In this document: positions 48,659 to 60,693 of the stretch, one piece after another
Layout: each line of letters opens with the position of its first letter
Position numbering within the stretch: the first letter of the stretch is position 1
Notes under the pieces: generated by a model
What the model saw: only the letters and a program-made list of their open reading frames with translations
Databases searched by the model: none
Told to the model about the DNA's origin: nothing
Made by a program: the position numbers and the translations under genes
Source of the DNA: Rutstroemia sp. NJR-2017a BVV2
Taxonomy: Eukaryota > Ascomycota > Leotiomycetes > Helotiales > Rutstroemiaceae
Reading direction: 5' to 3'
Assembly: GCA_002946415.1 (NCBI GenBank)
Contig: NJPS01000065.1
Coordinates: forward strand, 1-64,000
DNA length: 64,000 nucleotides

Positions 48659-50361
48659 GAACTCGGCTGTATCGAGCTTTTCGATCTTAAAATGATCCCC
48701 TGGGCTTTCTGAGTGTTTATTTGGTTACTGTATTCATGAATTCACGCCTGATTTGTACCAGAAAACCATCTCGAGTCTTCAACAACGTATCGTGGCTGGA
48801 GAGGTGAGGACTTCTACCGGATCGCAAGGTTTCCTGAATGGTATTAGAAACAATTGCCCCATGACATGCGACCGCTATGGTAAACATACGAATTGTGCGA
48901 CTCAGGTAGCTACCGGATTACTGATGTGTTGATTGACTTGGGCGGTTTGCGCAGACTTTTGAGTAAGATGGTTTATCCAGGACTATGGCGGTTTTACTGA
49001 ACATAATCAAGCAGACAGGATAATAAGTGACGGGTTCAAAGGGTATTTGGTACTTGAGGATAAAGAAATGAAGAAGTCAAGCAATGGCAAGCATCCAAAT
49101 GCAAATGTCGGTCAGTTACGTGGTCCTCCTGTACACAATGGATGAGGAGGAGAAATAGGTAGCAGCTGGAAAGAGAAGAAGTTAAAGCTGAAGGCTGACC
49201 ATTGAAAGTCGAAAGTGAGTGAGTGAGGCGCAATCAGATTCAAAAGTCACTTGTGGACGCCATGAGTTAGCGCCACTTTTCAAATTTCAAGCCTCCTCAA
49301 GGCTTAGCTTGCTTTTTTATGCCCTTCGCTCCTTGTCACAGCAACAGAGACTAGAACGAAGGCAGGCAAGGGAGGTATAAATACCCAGAGTAACGACTTT
49401 GGGAGAGTAAACAAATGGTAAATCCGTAAAAGCGCAAACTGGTGAGCCAGTAAAGAGGTTCACCGGTAAATCCGCATAATATTACAGCATCTAATTGCCC
49501 CTAGACATGAGTTGTGAATACTCAGTGTGGCTGGAAGGAGAAGAGATCTCACGAGATACTTCCAACCCTTCCTACCCTTGAAAAGTTTCAAACGATACGA
49601 GATGAAGGCTCGCAGCGCGCACCTTCACAACACAGACATTCAACGGCAAAATATACTCTCAATGCCAGCTCGCCGCGTTGCTGCTGTGGCTGTCAAAGTC
49701 GTAACAACCCAAGGGAATATTCTAGCGTCTGGTCTGACGTGCATTCATTCCCATCCTTTGCTTGGTTTTGGTGGGCTTAACCTCAGCAATCCGTTCAAGT
49801 GAGCAAGATCTGGCGGGCCCTTCTTCCCAAAAGCAGGCTTTCCAGCAGCCACCCCCGAAAAACCTCTATATTCTACTCATCTAAAGTACTCTTTCTCTTC
49901 CATCCTACGAGTGCTGTCTCGCTTTCCCTCATGTCTTCCAATCCCCGCCCCTCGTCCCACCTTTTATTCAAATCTGCCGATCGAGAAGCTTGTCCGTCAA
50001 TCAGCTGGAATCTACAACTTTCCGTATATTGAGGATGATTAAGCGACGCAATGAGAGGCGTGTACTTCGTAGGTCAACGAATGAAAGAACAAGTGCCTCC
50101 TCCGGACAACTCCTTGTCTTGGCTAAAAGAGAAAAAAGAGGTTTAGATCGAGAAAAAGAGAGTTAACACAGGTAATAATTGTTCAGCCACATGCTTTCTA
50201 GTCCCATTTCTCCATTCTTTCTTGTCAGGCTAATACTGTAGTGGCCGCTCGCTACATCATTTGTTTGCATACCACTGTTGTGCGCACACTGCACAGCAAG
50301 CTCTTTACAGCTCAGCAAAGTCCAATTCCCCATTCATCATCCCAGGAATTGCCATGGGATC

Positions 50362-50390
50362 TCTTAGGATATTCTTAGGATATTCTTAGG
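50362..50390. repeat. Tandem repeat, 11-bp unit tcttaggatat
   Basis: About 2.6 copies of an 11-bp unit (tcttaggatat twice, then tcttagg) in gene-free sequence. Confidence 0.75.
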
Positions 50391-51441
50391 TCTTCCTGTC
50401 CTCGTCATTTCTATCTTTAATTGACGTTTCATGGTTCGATCCCCATATCTTTTAGAGATGAGCCACTCTTATTTTGAGCTACACTTTGACATGAGCTTTC
50501 TTTGGTGGAGCCCAATCGTGTGCTACGCCACTGTGTCATCAGCCACGGCTGAAAATACGACAACGCGTAAACCAATTATATCACCAAACACTTCTCTGTA
50601 TACGCTCGAGGAATGACGCGCCTTTGCCTTCAACTTCAGGCTTTCTTCAGCCTCGTGGTATGACATAACGTCTCCCGGTAGGCAGCTGCACTCATGGTAA
50701 GGGGACTCAAATACGACCCGAAGAGCCGCTGTGTGCTGATCTTCTGCTTTCTACGACCAATTCCAACGGCGATCACATCGACCATCTGATTCTAGATCCT
50801 CCATCTTGGGTACGTAAAGACGAAGAACAGGATCTTCAAAGAAAGATTAGTAAACCTAAAGCACCGATGACATCGTTCTGCAAGAATTCGAGGCCAAGTT
50901 TCCTGTCAATCTAAAATGTAGGGTCTCGAGGAATACTCAACTGGGACTTGTCATCCTAGCAGAGTGTAGGTTGTAGGTGATCTTTGCCGAATGCAAAGCC
51001 AGTCTCTGATGACGATTGCTCACAAACTGTCAAACGCATGCGGTTTCGGACAGCAGGAAGCCACACTTTTGCTAGACGCGCTTTTTCTGTATGCATCTGC
51101 GGGGGACTACAACCCTTCGAAGTCAATCAAACCGTGAAAAGATGTGGCTAGTGCCTCTAGTCCTAGGTCAGCGAGAGAAGCAGCTCGTTATTAATCAGAT
51201 CATTGCCATAAGAGGCAGGATCTTCTATATACCCCCCACAAACTTCTCGCTGCCTTTCGCAGAAGTCCTCTCACCTAATCAAGTAATGCATACATAGCAT
51301 GGAGCAAGTGTTCAATGATCTTGTGCTTTTGCCAATGGAAGTTTCCAGACAGTCAAGATCATACCGTTCAAAGGTTCCTAAGCTAACTCGATAAATTCCG
51401 ATGGATGTGGTCTCTCAACACTCTATGCACCGCATAAACTG

Positions 51442-51468
51442 TAGATGGTCTAGATGGTCTAGATGGTC
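51442..51468. repeat. Tandem repeat, 9-bp unit tagatggtc
   Basis: Three perfect copies of tagatggtc, located about 150 bp beyond the stop of the histidine-phosphatase gene. Confidence 0.85.
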
Positions 51469-51615
51469 TGCAATTGAGGGTATGGGTAAGAAAACAGGAG
51501 GTTGAACCTTCGAGCTTGGTTAAGCTTCGATGACCAGAGGATATTTTCTAACCCTGCATCCCCATCATTATTTCAGCAGGAATCAGATACCATCCTTCAC
51601 CCAACTAGCCGTCGG

Positions 51616-52436
51616 TTACTTCGGAAGCTCTCGAGTTGCCTCTCCAAGATCCCTTTCTTTCTCGGGTCGGTAATCTCCAGCCTCCATGAAAAAGACCCCT
51701 TTTGGACTTTTCCCCAGGCCCCCACCTCTCTTCTCTGTGATCTCTGACTCGATCAATGTCGTATCATCTTCTGCAAATGTGAAGATCCTATAATCGGCAT
51801 TTTCATATCTTCTGTTGCTGACAACGGTACGCAGAAATGCCGAGTGTGACACAACAGCAATTACCTTCTCAGGTCGGTCTTTCAACCATTGCTTAGCTGT
51901 GATTCCTCGCTTGATCAAGGCAGCCTTCGAAAACTCATAGAGCCCCGACTTAGCTGGGAATAGAGGATCAACGACTGACCAGTCAAATTGCGGCCAGTCC
52001 TTTTCCATGTCTTCAATGGATGATCCGGTATCACAGGGTGAATCCGAATTCTCCTGCCATTCAGCTCGTAGGATAACAGGAACTCCTCGCGTCATCAGCC
52101 ACCCGAGACTTTGGTGAGCTGTCTGCAGAGTTCGTTTCATTGGGCTCACAACGATGAGTTCGATTTCTTGAGCGAGAGGGAGGTCATTCTGAAGATGCTT
52201 GGCCAGTTCATCACATTGTGGTCCGAATCCAAGTTCAGTCAGTTCCGGATCGTGCAGCTGATAGTTTTGTACTCAAAGTGTTAGTTCGAGCTCCATTTAT
52301 AGGTAATATTGCAGGGTGACTTATGAGACACATCTTGTGTAAGCTGTTAGTTGAATTGCTTCTCATAGGTGGACAGAGTTGTACACATACTGTGAAGCGC
52401 CTGCGCATGTCTGATGAGAATAATAGTCGGTGCCAT
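51616..52436 (-). CDS. Histidine phosphatase (phosphoglycerate-mutase-like) protein
   Basis: The main exon runs from about 52271 to 51616, and a short first exon starts at ATG 52436 (MAPTIILIRHAQALH). Together they give about 235 aa. The catalytic motif is LIRHA, where most members have RHG. Later landmarks are QLHDPELTELG, IELIVVSPMKRTLQTA (the Arg of the SP-x-R-x-x-Q motif is Lys-Arg here), and VIAVVSHSAFLRTVV with the second catalytic His. This is the fungal histidine-phosphatase superfamily; the substrate is unknown, and yeast Pmu1-type proteins are the nearest family I recall. The 5' splice is unresolved: a gtatgt donor follows CTT CAC A, and the acceptor is probably tttgag before TACAAAAC, but alternative donors and a small exon are possible. 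The gene is divergent from the STK19 gene. Confidence 0.75.
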
Positions 52437-53178
52437 GTTGACCCCGACCTTAAGTGTACTTTGCGGAAGTTGTGTGATGGTTGAGGATGAACGTCGAAGG
52501 GTAATCTAGTGGCGCTTTCTCATTAGGTACGCCATAGACAGTTAACCTATATTGGGCCGGATGTCCTCACCCTACAGAGCAGTTCAAAAGTTGAGAAAGT
52601 TCTAGTCTGATTTGAGCTTTCAGGACGTGCCTCTAAAATCTCACGACTGGGCTTTCGGTGCTGAAAGATAACTTTGCACAATCTTTGTCGATGTAGTAGA
52701 TGGACGAAGAGGAAAGGGAATTGCTAGCCATCCGCCAGTTTTTGCTATCTGTCCACCGGCCCACATTATGTACCGAGCATCGGAGATGCGGAGCTTGACT
52801 GTATACTGTATGATATGTATACAATTTTTGCTGCTCAATGATGTTAAACACATTAATTCTTAAACTTAGGATAAAGTTCGAAGATATAATATTTGAGATT
52901 CAAGGCTGATGCATCGAAGGCTATGCTCCGCCAGTGAAAGGTCTACTTTTTAGTGCTTCGCACCTTGCAGCCGAAAATTCGAGGGCAAAATGGATAGCAA
53001 TTCCCCAAAAGGCATTGCAGCCGTCTACAATCATGTTCCAATCGGCATACACTATGCCGAGATTCCGTGCATTCCGTGCATGCAAGCCGATAAGATAAGC
53101 AGCACTGCGCTCGAATAACTCAACCGCAGATTATCTCTATCTCACACTACCCACAAGGCTGCATAGTTCACCAACAGC
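52437..53178. promoter_or_regulatory. Divergent promoter, histidine phosphatase / STK19-family gene
   Basis: 742 bp between divergent start codons. Minus-strand frames at 52633-52853 have no domain. No motif stands out, so the regulatory label is from layout only. Confidence 0.45.
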
Positions 53179-54357
53179 ATGAGTCTTTACCGTTCTGCTG
53201 CACTTTCCAGTCGGATAAAAAAGACGAAGCCAGCATCATTAAAAAGAAGCTCATCGTCACCGTTTGCTTCGCTTCCTAAAAGAAAACCAACACAAAGATC
53301 CAAATCGATACCAGAACCCACAGAAGATGAAGATGAGGAAGATTTCCTCGACGAAAGACTTGATGACATTGGACTTGTCAGAGCTTTGGCAACCGACCTG
53401 ACTTTACGAGATGTTGCGCAAGCTATTCAATACATAAGAGGGAAGATGTGGACCAAATTGCCAGACCAAAGGTCGGGAATGAACTCGACGCGAATAGCAG
53501 AAGTGCTCAACTTTCGGAAGTTTTTGCCACCCATTGTGACTGTATCGCACGTTCAGGCACTATTGAACTCACCTACAACCGTCGAAAGAGAGATCGCCGA
53601 ACTTATACAAGGAGGTGCAGTAAGGAAGGTAGTTGTGGGCTCTAGAGGTAATCTGGGAGAAGTGTTGATCCTCATGAAGGATCTTGAAACCATGGTCGAG
53701 AAGAGCAATCTTGATAGAAATTTGAAGGAAGAGTTTCTAAAAGTTCTGCGGGATCACCCAACAGCACTGAAATTTTCCAAGTCGCAATTCTCAGAGGAAA
53801 GCGCTAAGGCTTTCGTATACACTGGCTTTCTTACATCGTCGGCCTCCCACTACACGACCACGGATCATTTCTCGCGGCCTGGTGATGGCTCTAAAGGTAC
53901 TCTGACGTCGCTGAACAGTATCTCTAGAGCAGCGTCGGGATCTATGGCTGCTGTGGGCGGTGAAGGGGCACTTCACGCCTCTGGAGGAAGCGGTGGCGGT
54001 GCTCGATTAGTAGGGCATGGAGATTTCTCACTGTCTCTTCCTGGGACAGGGCATTTCTTAAAATTATTGAGCGGCGCTCGCTCTCACTTCGCCTCTCTAT
54101 TAGCGAAGTCAAAATATCGTGAGACACCGGAGTCGCTTCTGCGGCAACGCTGGGATGGCGGAATTGAAGGCAATGATGTAGCAAGTGCTGCCAGAAGAAG
54201 TAGGGGAGAGTTCGCAGGAGTTCTTCCTGGCAAGACGAGCAAATGGAAGCGACATTATGGCCTTTCTTTTGAATGGGTACTGGAAGAGTGTGTCGGCGCC
54301 GGCTTGGTTGAAGTGTTCAATACTAGAAGCATTGGTCGGGGCGTTCGTGCATTGTAG
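53179..54357 (+). CDS. STK19-family winged-helix protein
   Basis: A single exon encodes 392 aa. The first 55 residues are basic and Ser-rich with an acidic patch (EDEDEEDFLDERL). The rest matches the Stk19 family: RTLALDL-like ALATDLTLRDVAQAIQYI, NFRKFLPPIVTVSHVQALLNSPTTVEREIAELIQGGAVRKVV, then a Gly-rich linker of about 50 residues. It ends with the block FSLSLPGTGHFLKLLSGARSHFASLL, the basic GVLPGKTSKWKRHYGLSFEWVLEECVGAGLVEVFNT and a short tail. Human STK19 was once called a kinase, but its fold is tandem winged helices that bind DNA, and it acts in transcription-coupled repair. No kinase motif is visible here, which agrees with the newer view. The function in fungi is inferred. Confidence 0.88.
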   Translation: MSLYRSAALSSRIKKTKPASLKRSSSSPFASLPKRKPTQRSKSIPEPTEDEDEEDFLDERLDDIGLVRALATDLTLRDVAQAIQYIRGKMWTKLPDQRSGMNSTRIAEVLNFRKFLPPIVTVSHVQALLNSPTTVEREIAELIQGGAVRKVVVGSRGNLGEVLILMKDLETMVEKSNLDRNLKEEFLKVLRDHPTALKFSKSQFSEESAKAFVYTGFLTSSASHYTTTDHFSRPGDGSKGTLTSLNSISRAASGSMAAVGGEGALHASGGSGGGARLVGHGDFSLSLPGTGHFLKLLSGARSHFASLLAKSKYRETPESLLRQRWDGGIEGNDVASAARRSRGEFAGVLPGKTSKWKRHYGLSFEWVLEECVGAGLVEVFNTRSIGRGVRAL

Positions 54358-57300
54358 ATAGATAGCTTGTCGCAATAAGAAGATCCACGGGAGATAGTCC
54401 TCGCTCAATCTTGATCCTCCACGTGCGAGGTTTGCGATTGATTCAGAGATGCGAGATTTAGAGTGCTGTATGTTTTGCAGACACAGGGCAAGAATTGCAT
54501 GCGTTAGTCTAGACCTTACAAGCTCCGTACCATACAATCATCCAAAGCTCATCAAATGCGGAGACAACCTAGTGTAAGTGGGGGAACAAGGGACATGTTC
54601 AGAGACGGATGACATTAGACCATCGCCACCATGTGAACAGCGCTCAGCTACTCAAATTTACCTTCTTTCCATCTAGCACTTTACTTTCCCACAATCAACC
54701 ACAATTAAGGCTTCACGTCTCGGCTGCTCTTCGCAGTCACACCCACGCACCAAGCAATCAAGCAACAGTACTCCATGGTGCGCATGCCGACTATTCGACA
54801 GGTTGACAGGCCATCCAATCCTTCCAGGACGTACCCTAGAAATCAATAAAGCACAATGGCAGAAACGTCTTTTATCCGTGATCAACGTCAACATGGATCA
54901 ATAGAGTTCTCGGTAGAACGCCCCTTTTTTCAACGCACGCTCCAGGGAGGTCACAAAGGATCAAGCATTTTAGCCACTCATCGTCGAGAATGATAAAATT
55001 CGAAAAACCGCGATACGGGGGGGCTGTCCTCATTTGTACTTAATCCCTGAACCCTTTAATATTGCCCCTCTCGCTGAAAAAATTCTACCAACCTATTATC
55101 ACCATTACCACTATCACGAGCATGCGACAATGAGGGAAGAACAGAGGATATGCTTGCAATTGGTAAGAACTCTTTGATTATGCTGATGGCTGCTCGGCCA
55201 TACATGTACGTGCTGGAACTCGAAAAGGAGTTGGGCGTGGGAGCTATCTTCTGAGAGACGAAGAAGGCGTATTGAACGAGGGATACGGGAAGTACAGCCA
55301 GCCGTACCTGCAAGGTACTTGTACATCACTCCTTCTAGTTTCTTCGTCTTCTTATCAGGGCTTACGCCTGTTTGATAGCTCCCAGCTTGTCAAACGCGTA
55401 CTGTCTTACGATGCAAAAACGAAGCCTCTGAGGTACAGAGAACTCAAAGGTACTGCAAACACCCTTTGCAATAAGAAGCTTCATTTCTAAGGAGCACTGT
55501 ACAAATTCCCGTACCTAGCTACCGTAGGGGTGTGTCTTTCTTCGGAGAATTGCGAACGAGGTAGCCTAGTATAGAAATTCATAGCAATACACCATGCACA
55601 GTTAACTGAAATAGTGAGAGGTTACCATCCAACGTTCCTCTTCTGTGCCATTAGCCATCCGTAGTTCCTGCCCAAATATCCGATAATTTCGATATGGAAA
55701 GAACTATTTCACATCAGGCAGAGATGGTCCACGAGCCATCCCCAAAGCAACAGCGATATTCCTCGGAAATTCTAATATCCTAGTCCGACTATTCAAGCTC
55801 CAGAAGAGACCCTGGAGTGTTCCAAGCTCCAATTTCGCCCAGGATGTCACCGTGGGCAAGTAAAAATAGCGCGATCCCCTGGCTTGTAAGTACTCGAGAG
55901 GTTTCCCCGAGTCCCCTTGGAGAAAAGAGTGGGTGTGGGTTTGGGTACAGTAGCAAATTTGTGGAGGAGGGAGAAAGTAGGTTCATTGTAGTCGTGCTTA
56001 CTGAAAGTCTGTCTGCATGGTGATGTTCCTACAATATGCAGCTTTGCATGCCGGCATACACTGTCTGCATGAACGTTTTCTTTTTACATCGGCAAACCCC
56101 TCTTACCAAGTGAGGATCTTACCAAGTGAGGATCTGGCAGAAACTCTCTGTTGCTCTACAGTATTATCTCGATCTCCAATCTCATTGCCCCCCCGGCCGA
56201 GCTCGGGAAGTCCATCCACCATAGAACCACCACAATTACCACACCACCGTGGAGCACGGCACATTTCTCCCCTTGCAACCTTGTAGCACGACCCCAAGAT
56301 TGATGAAAGTCGCATAACACCCGCACCTAGTACTTACAGAAACTAAGCTCCTGCTGCTCTTTTCTTCATTCGAGATTCATATCGGTAATCCCTTCCTTCT
56401 ATCCCTACCGATACCCCCCTCCGATTCCCATTTTTCTCAGCTTCCGCTGCTGGCCTGCATCCTGTGGACGAGGGTTGATTTGGGGAAAACGTGTAGCTCC
56501 CGTGGCAGGCAGAGCACCTTCTTATCTTACATTCATCATATTTTCTACCTTTTCTCTCTCTCGACATCTTCCGGCCCAAGCAACCCGCCGGCGCATTCAG
56601 CACCTTAACAACTTCAACGAAATCGCACATTTCTACACCTTTCTGACCCCACCGAAAAAAGTGGCAATCATACTTCCATATCACGGTCCTTATTCGTGTT
56701 CCGTCTCAATCTCACTTGTCCCTCCTTCTACCTTGCCAATTGGCGGCTTTCCGTGTTACGTTTGCACTACCTATCAAACCACGACTTTCCTACACTTCAC
56801 CTATCGCGAATTTGCCTTTCGGGACTCGAAAATCTATAATTGATTCACTATCGTCCAACTGCCATTCGAGCTTAAACGTACGATATAATACCTGAAATAT
56901 CGAAACGAGGGAGAAACGTTGTTCGACACATCTCTTCGACTGGGTTTGGAGTCTCGGCCATCTTTCAATCGCACCAAATCGGATCTCTGGCTTAGTCCCA
57001 GCCAAACAAGTACCACAATAGTACCACCTTCGTTCCCCGGGCTGCGTTTTAACGAAACACAAGAACCTGTAGAAGTCGGAGTCCATTGAACGCATGAACA
57101 CGACGCCAGATATAACTTGTCAACGGCTGTCGGTTGCAGAGTGGTCGGGTAAGTCATTCTCGACTGTGGTACTCTAGCATCACCGTGAGAGGGAACCTGC
57201 ATATCCTGAGGAGGGTCGTCCGAAGGCGCATTAGGACCTGTCTAAGATTTCCGCGGCGGCACATGGTTTTCTGTGCTTGAATCTAGATTTTGTAAGGTTA

Positions 57301-57691
57301 TTTCAACCTGTTTCCGGCCTTTCAAACTACGATATCTTTTGGAGATCAACTCGCGCGAGTGCATCTGATCTAGCTTTTTGTGCCGATCATTGGGCGTGCG
57401 CACTGACAATCCGAATAGGTCGAGTATATCTGATATGCCTGAGCAAAAACCTTGACAGTTTATCGCCGTTTCACCCCCTCGTAGTCGGTCCTGCAAATTA
57501 TACCATTGTCGTAAGAGCTGAGAAGCCCCACTAGGATATCAGTATTTCGGACATCTCAGGTCGAGGCTTTTCCGCAGAGGAGTTGGATGGGAATCTAGGC
57601 CGTCTTGCACTCACCGTTAACACATACTCGTCGAACCGTACTGCGCGCAGGACTACCCCTTCATCCTTTTCAACATTCAAAATCAGCAATC
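54358..57691. other. 3.3-kb gene-free region upstream of the kinesin gene
   Basis: No supportable coding region on either strand. The right part is pyrimidine-rich in places and probably includes the kinesin promoter and leader. A 16-bp direct tandem duplication lies at 56101-56132. Open frames have no domain. Confidence 0.5.
56101..56132. repeat. Tandem duplication, 16-bp unit
   Basis: Two perfect head-to-tail copies of tcttaccaagtgagga, followed by a partial third start (tct). It lies 1.56 kb upstream of the kinesin start codon. Confidence 0.85.
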
Positions 57692-60600
57692 ATGGCAGCG
57701 GCGCTACCACGACCCTCGAGGCCTTCGTATGGCCCTCCTACTTCAGCATTACCGGCTCTGCCAATCCCCAAAACGCGAAAAAGTACTGGTGGCATACTAA
57801 CCCCGAGTGCGGAGAGACTCGAAGCCCCAAGTCTACCAAAAAGTGGATTACGAACGCCATCATCGTCTAGTCTTCGACCGCCTTTGAGCCCCGGACCGAG
57901 TTCAACCACTCTACCAAAACTACAAGCCTCACCAGGTATCAATGCGGCTGGCAGATCTATAAGAAAGACAATCAGTATCAACGCTTTTCCACAACCACCA
58001 CGGGGAAATATTAGAACAGCGAGCATGCCACCGAGTCCATTATCGGCAGGTGCTACGCCAGGAAGCGCATTGACCACGGGAGGATCAAGTAGAAGGGAAT
58101 CGACAGACACAAGTCCAACCAACGTAAGCGGTCCCAGAATTAAAAAACGATCAAAGGCGCCTACAAGTCCGAACCCCCAAAGTGCGACCGGAAGTTTAAC
58201 ACCAAGCTTTCTCAACGGTAGTGGAGATAGCAGATCGATATCAAGTGGGCCTGGAGGACGAGGTTCCGATGTGCTGTTAAGCTTACCTTCACCGCCACAG
58301 AGTCGCAGTTCATCCGCACAAGATTCTCACTCAACTTCAGCCACCACAACAGAAGAAAACGGAGACATGTTTCGAGGCAGAGAAGGTCCAGAAGGAGCGA
58401 ATGATAGACGGTCTTCGGGGCCTATAGAAGGCAAAGGAAATGTCATTGTTAGTGTACGAGTACGTCCAGATGCCGGTAATCATGGAGATCACAACAGATC
58501 AGACGGAGAATGGCTGGTAGATGGAAGAAGATCACTGATTGCTTACCGTGGCAAAGATGCGGGTGATCACTACTATGGTAAGTTATACTTCAGACCTGCT
58601 CAGTCTCTCGCAATGCTAACTTAGTGAAAGATAATGTTTTTTCGCAACACGATAATAATGCCAAAGTTTACGATGCGTCCGCCAAAAGGCTGGTCCGACG
58701 AGTGATGGAAGGATACCACGGAACTGTATTTGCGTATGGTATGACGGGTACCGGCAAAACGTTTTCGATGCAGGGCACAGCTACGAATCCGGGTGTTATT
58801 CCGCTTGCGATCACCGATATCTTCTCCTACATTCGCGAGACTCCATCTCGGGAGTTCCTCCTTCGGGTGAGCTATCTCGAAATCTATAATGAAAAGATTC
58901 ATGACCTCCTGAGTGCGTCAACTGCTGCTGCAACTGGTCCTGGGGCGGCTCAACCGGAAGAAATCAAGCTTCGAGAAGATAGCAGAAGAGGAGTTTTTGC
59001 TTCGGGCCTAAAAGAGGAGATTGTCCAAAGTCCAACTCAATTACTCCGTGTAATAGCACGGGGTGATCATGCCAGAAGGACGTCCAGCACGCAATTCAAC
59101 TCGAGGAGTTCTAGAAGTCATGCTGTGGTTCAAATCGTTGTGGAAAGTCGAGAAAGAATACCTGGAGGAGCCGCAATGAACGACAACAAGCGCTCTGGAC
59201 TCGTCCCCGGTGGAGTACGTGTCTCTACACTGAGTCTGATCGATTTGGCGGGATCTGAGAGAGCTGCCGAGAACAAAGAACGACGAACCGAAGGGTCACA
59301 TATCAACAAAAGTTTGCTGACTCTAGGAACCGTCATCGCTCGACTCTCTGGTGACAAGGACAAGGACGGCAAGCCTACTGACAAGGACGGAAAGCATTTA
59401 CCATATCGGGATAGTAAACTCACAAGACTTCTGCAAGGTGCTCTTTCTGGAGACTCGTTAGTATCTATCCTGTGTACGATTTCTGTGGGGAACGGTTCAA
59501 GCGCAGCTGGGCCGAACAGCCATGCCGCCGAAACTCTGAACACATTGAAATTTGCCTCGAGAGCGAAGAACAACATCGTCAGTCATGCCAAGAAGGCGGA
59601 GGAAGCTCTTGGTGCTGGTGGTGATGGCGGTGCCAGAGTTCTACTGGAAAGATATCGCATGGAAATCCAAGAACTGCGAAACCAGTTAGATGGTCAAGCG
59701 AAAGCCAAGAACGATGAAGAGGAAAAGGAACGCGAGAAGGAGGCAGAAGCACGTCATGAAGAGCAAATGCTAGAAATGCAGTTGGCTCGAACTGCACTAA
59801 AGGAAAGGATAGAGCATCTTAATCGCTTAATCCTGAGTTCGAAGTCTACTGGCGTTAACGCAAGTGGCTCGTATTCAAGGCTATCGACGGCGCCCTCTAA
59901 TGGTCATATGTCCTCGATGTCTGTACGATCATCTATGATCGGACCCTCGCTTGACCGTGCAATGTCAATAAGATCAGTATCTACCATTGGTCGTAAACGG
60001 AGCGGACAACAAATGTCGGAGCATACCTCGATAGAAGACGAAGATTCTGTCGGTGAATATGGCGATGGTACCGCTTCGCTAGCAGCACAAAACCGAGCGT
60101 TGCAAGCTGATCTTGCGGACAAAACCCGATACTGCCAAACACTAGAAAAGCGTCTACTCCAAGCTCGTCGCTCGAGTCAATCAAGGGCATCAGTGGTCTT
60201 TGGCAGCAAATCGGGCATAATGGTAGGCGAGGACCATGGGGTGGCAAATCTACTGAAGGAGAAAGACGCAGAGATTGCCGAGCTCCGTGCAAGACTTGAC
60301 GACAAAGATCGAATGTTAGATGCTCTCCGAAGCGCAGCACGTCAGAGAGATACCGCAGACCGAAATCCTAGATCGCATACCCTAGAAAATGGACAACTAA
60401 GTCCAATCTCGGCCAGAGCATCTCAATTGTACGATAATGATGCGGAACATTTTGGAGCACCGATCAAGATTCTTCCACCATCTTTGAAACCTTCGAAAAG
60501 CGTGGATGAAATGAGTAGGATGCTTGACGAGATGATTCAGGATCGTACTCCGACTGATGCTGATCCAGTCAAGAGTCCGAGAGAAAGTATACGGTTGGTC

Positions 60601-60693
60601 AGCGGCGGTCATCGTATGGAGCCTCTGAAGAGTCCTAATATCATGGGGACGAGTAAACAACCTCATGATTCTGGTGTTGTTATACCGGAATAA
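57692..60693 (+). CDS. kipA: Kinesin motor protein, Kip2/KipA type (kinesin-7)
   Basis: Two exons, 57692-58577 and 58625-60693, give 984 aa; the 47-bp intron closes in phase. The first 240 residues are a disordered Ser/Pro-rich extension. The motor domain begins at GNVIVSVRVRP and contains the P-loop GMTGTGKTFSMQG (near 335), SYLEIYNEKIHDLL, FNSRSSRSHAVVQI (near 455), LIDLAGSERAAENKERR (near 500), HINKSLLTLGTVIARLS and LPYRDSKLTRLLQGALSGDS. Coiled-coil segments follow (about 560-680 and 770-880), then a disordered tail. The long N-terminal extension and motor sequence fit the Kip2/KipA class, plus-end-directed motors that carry microtubule tip proteins and affect polarised hyphal growth. The ATG at 57692 is chosen because the upstream frame begins at a non-ATG codon. 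Confidence 0.92.

Larger units (their letters stand above)
48659..51615. other. 3-kb gene-free region upstream of the C2H2 regulator
   Basis: No supportable gene. The left part is the promoter and probably long leader of the zinc-finger gene. Short tandem repeats occur at 50362-50390 and 51442-51468. Open frames here are short and without domains. Confidence 0.5.

Noticed and set aside
49527..49802. 91-aa plus-strand frame upstream of the C2H2 gene
   Set aside because: No homology or motif; overlaps another frame of similar length.
50425..50460. ggttcgatcc resembling a tRNA T-arm
   Set aside because: I could not find matching acceptor, D and anticodon arms around it, so no tRNA is supported.
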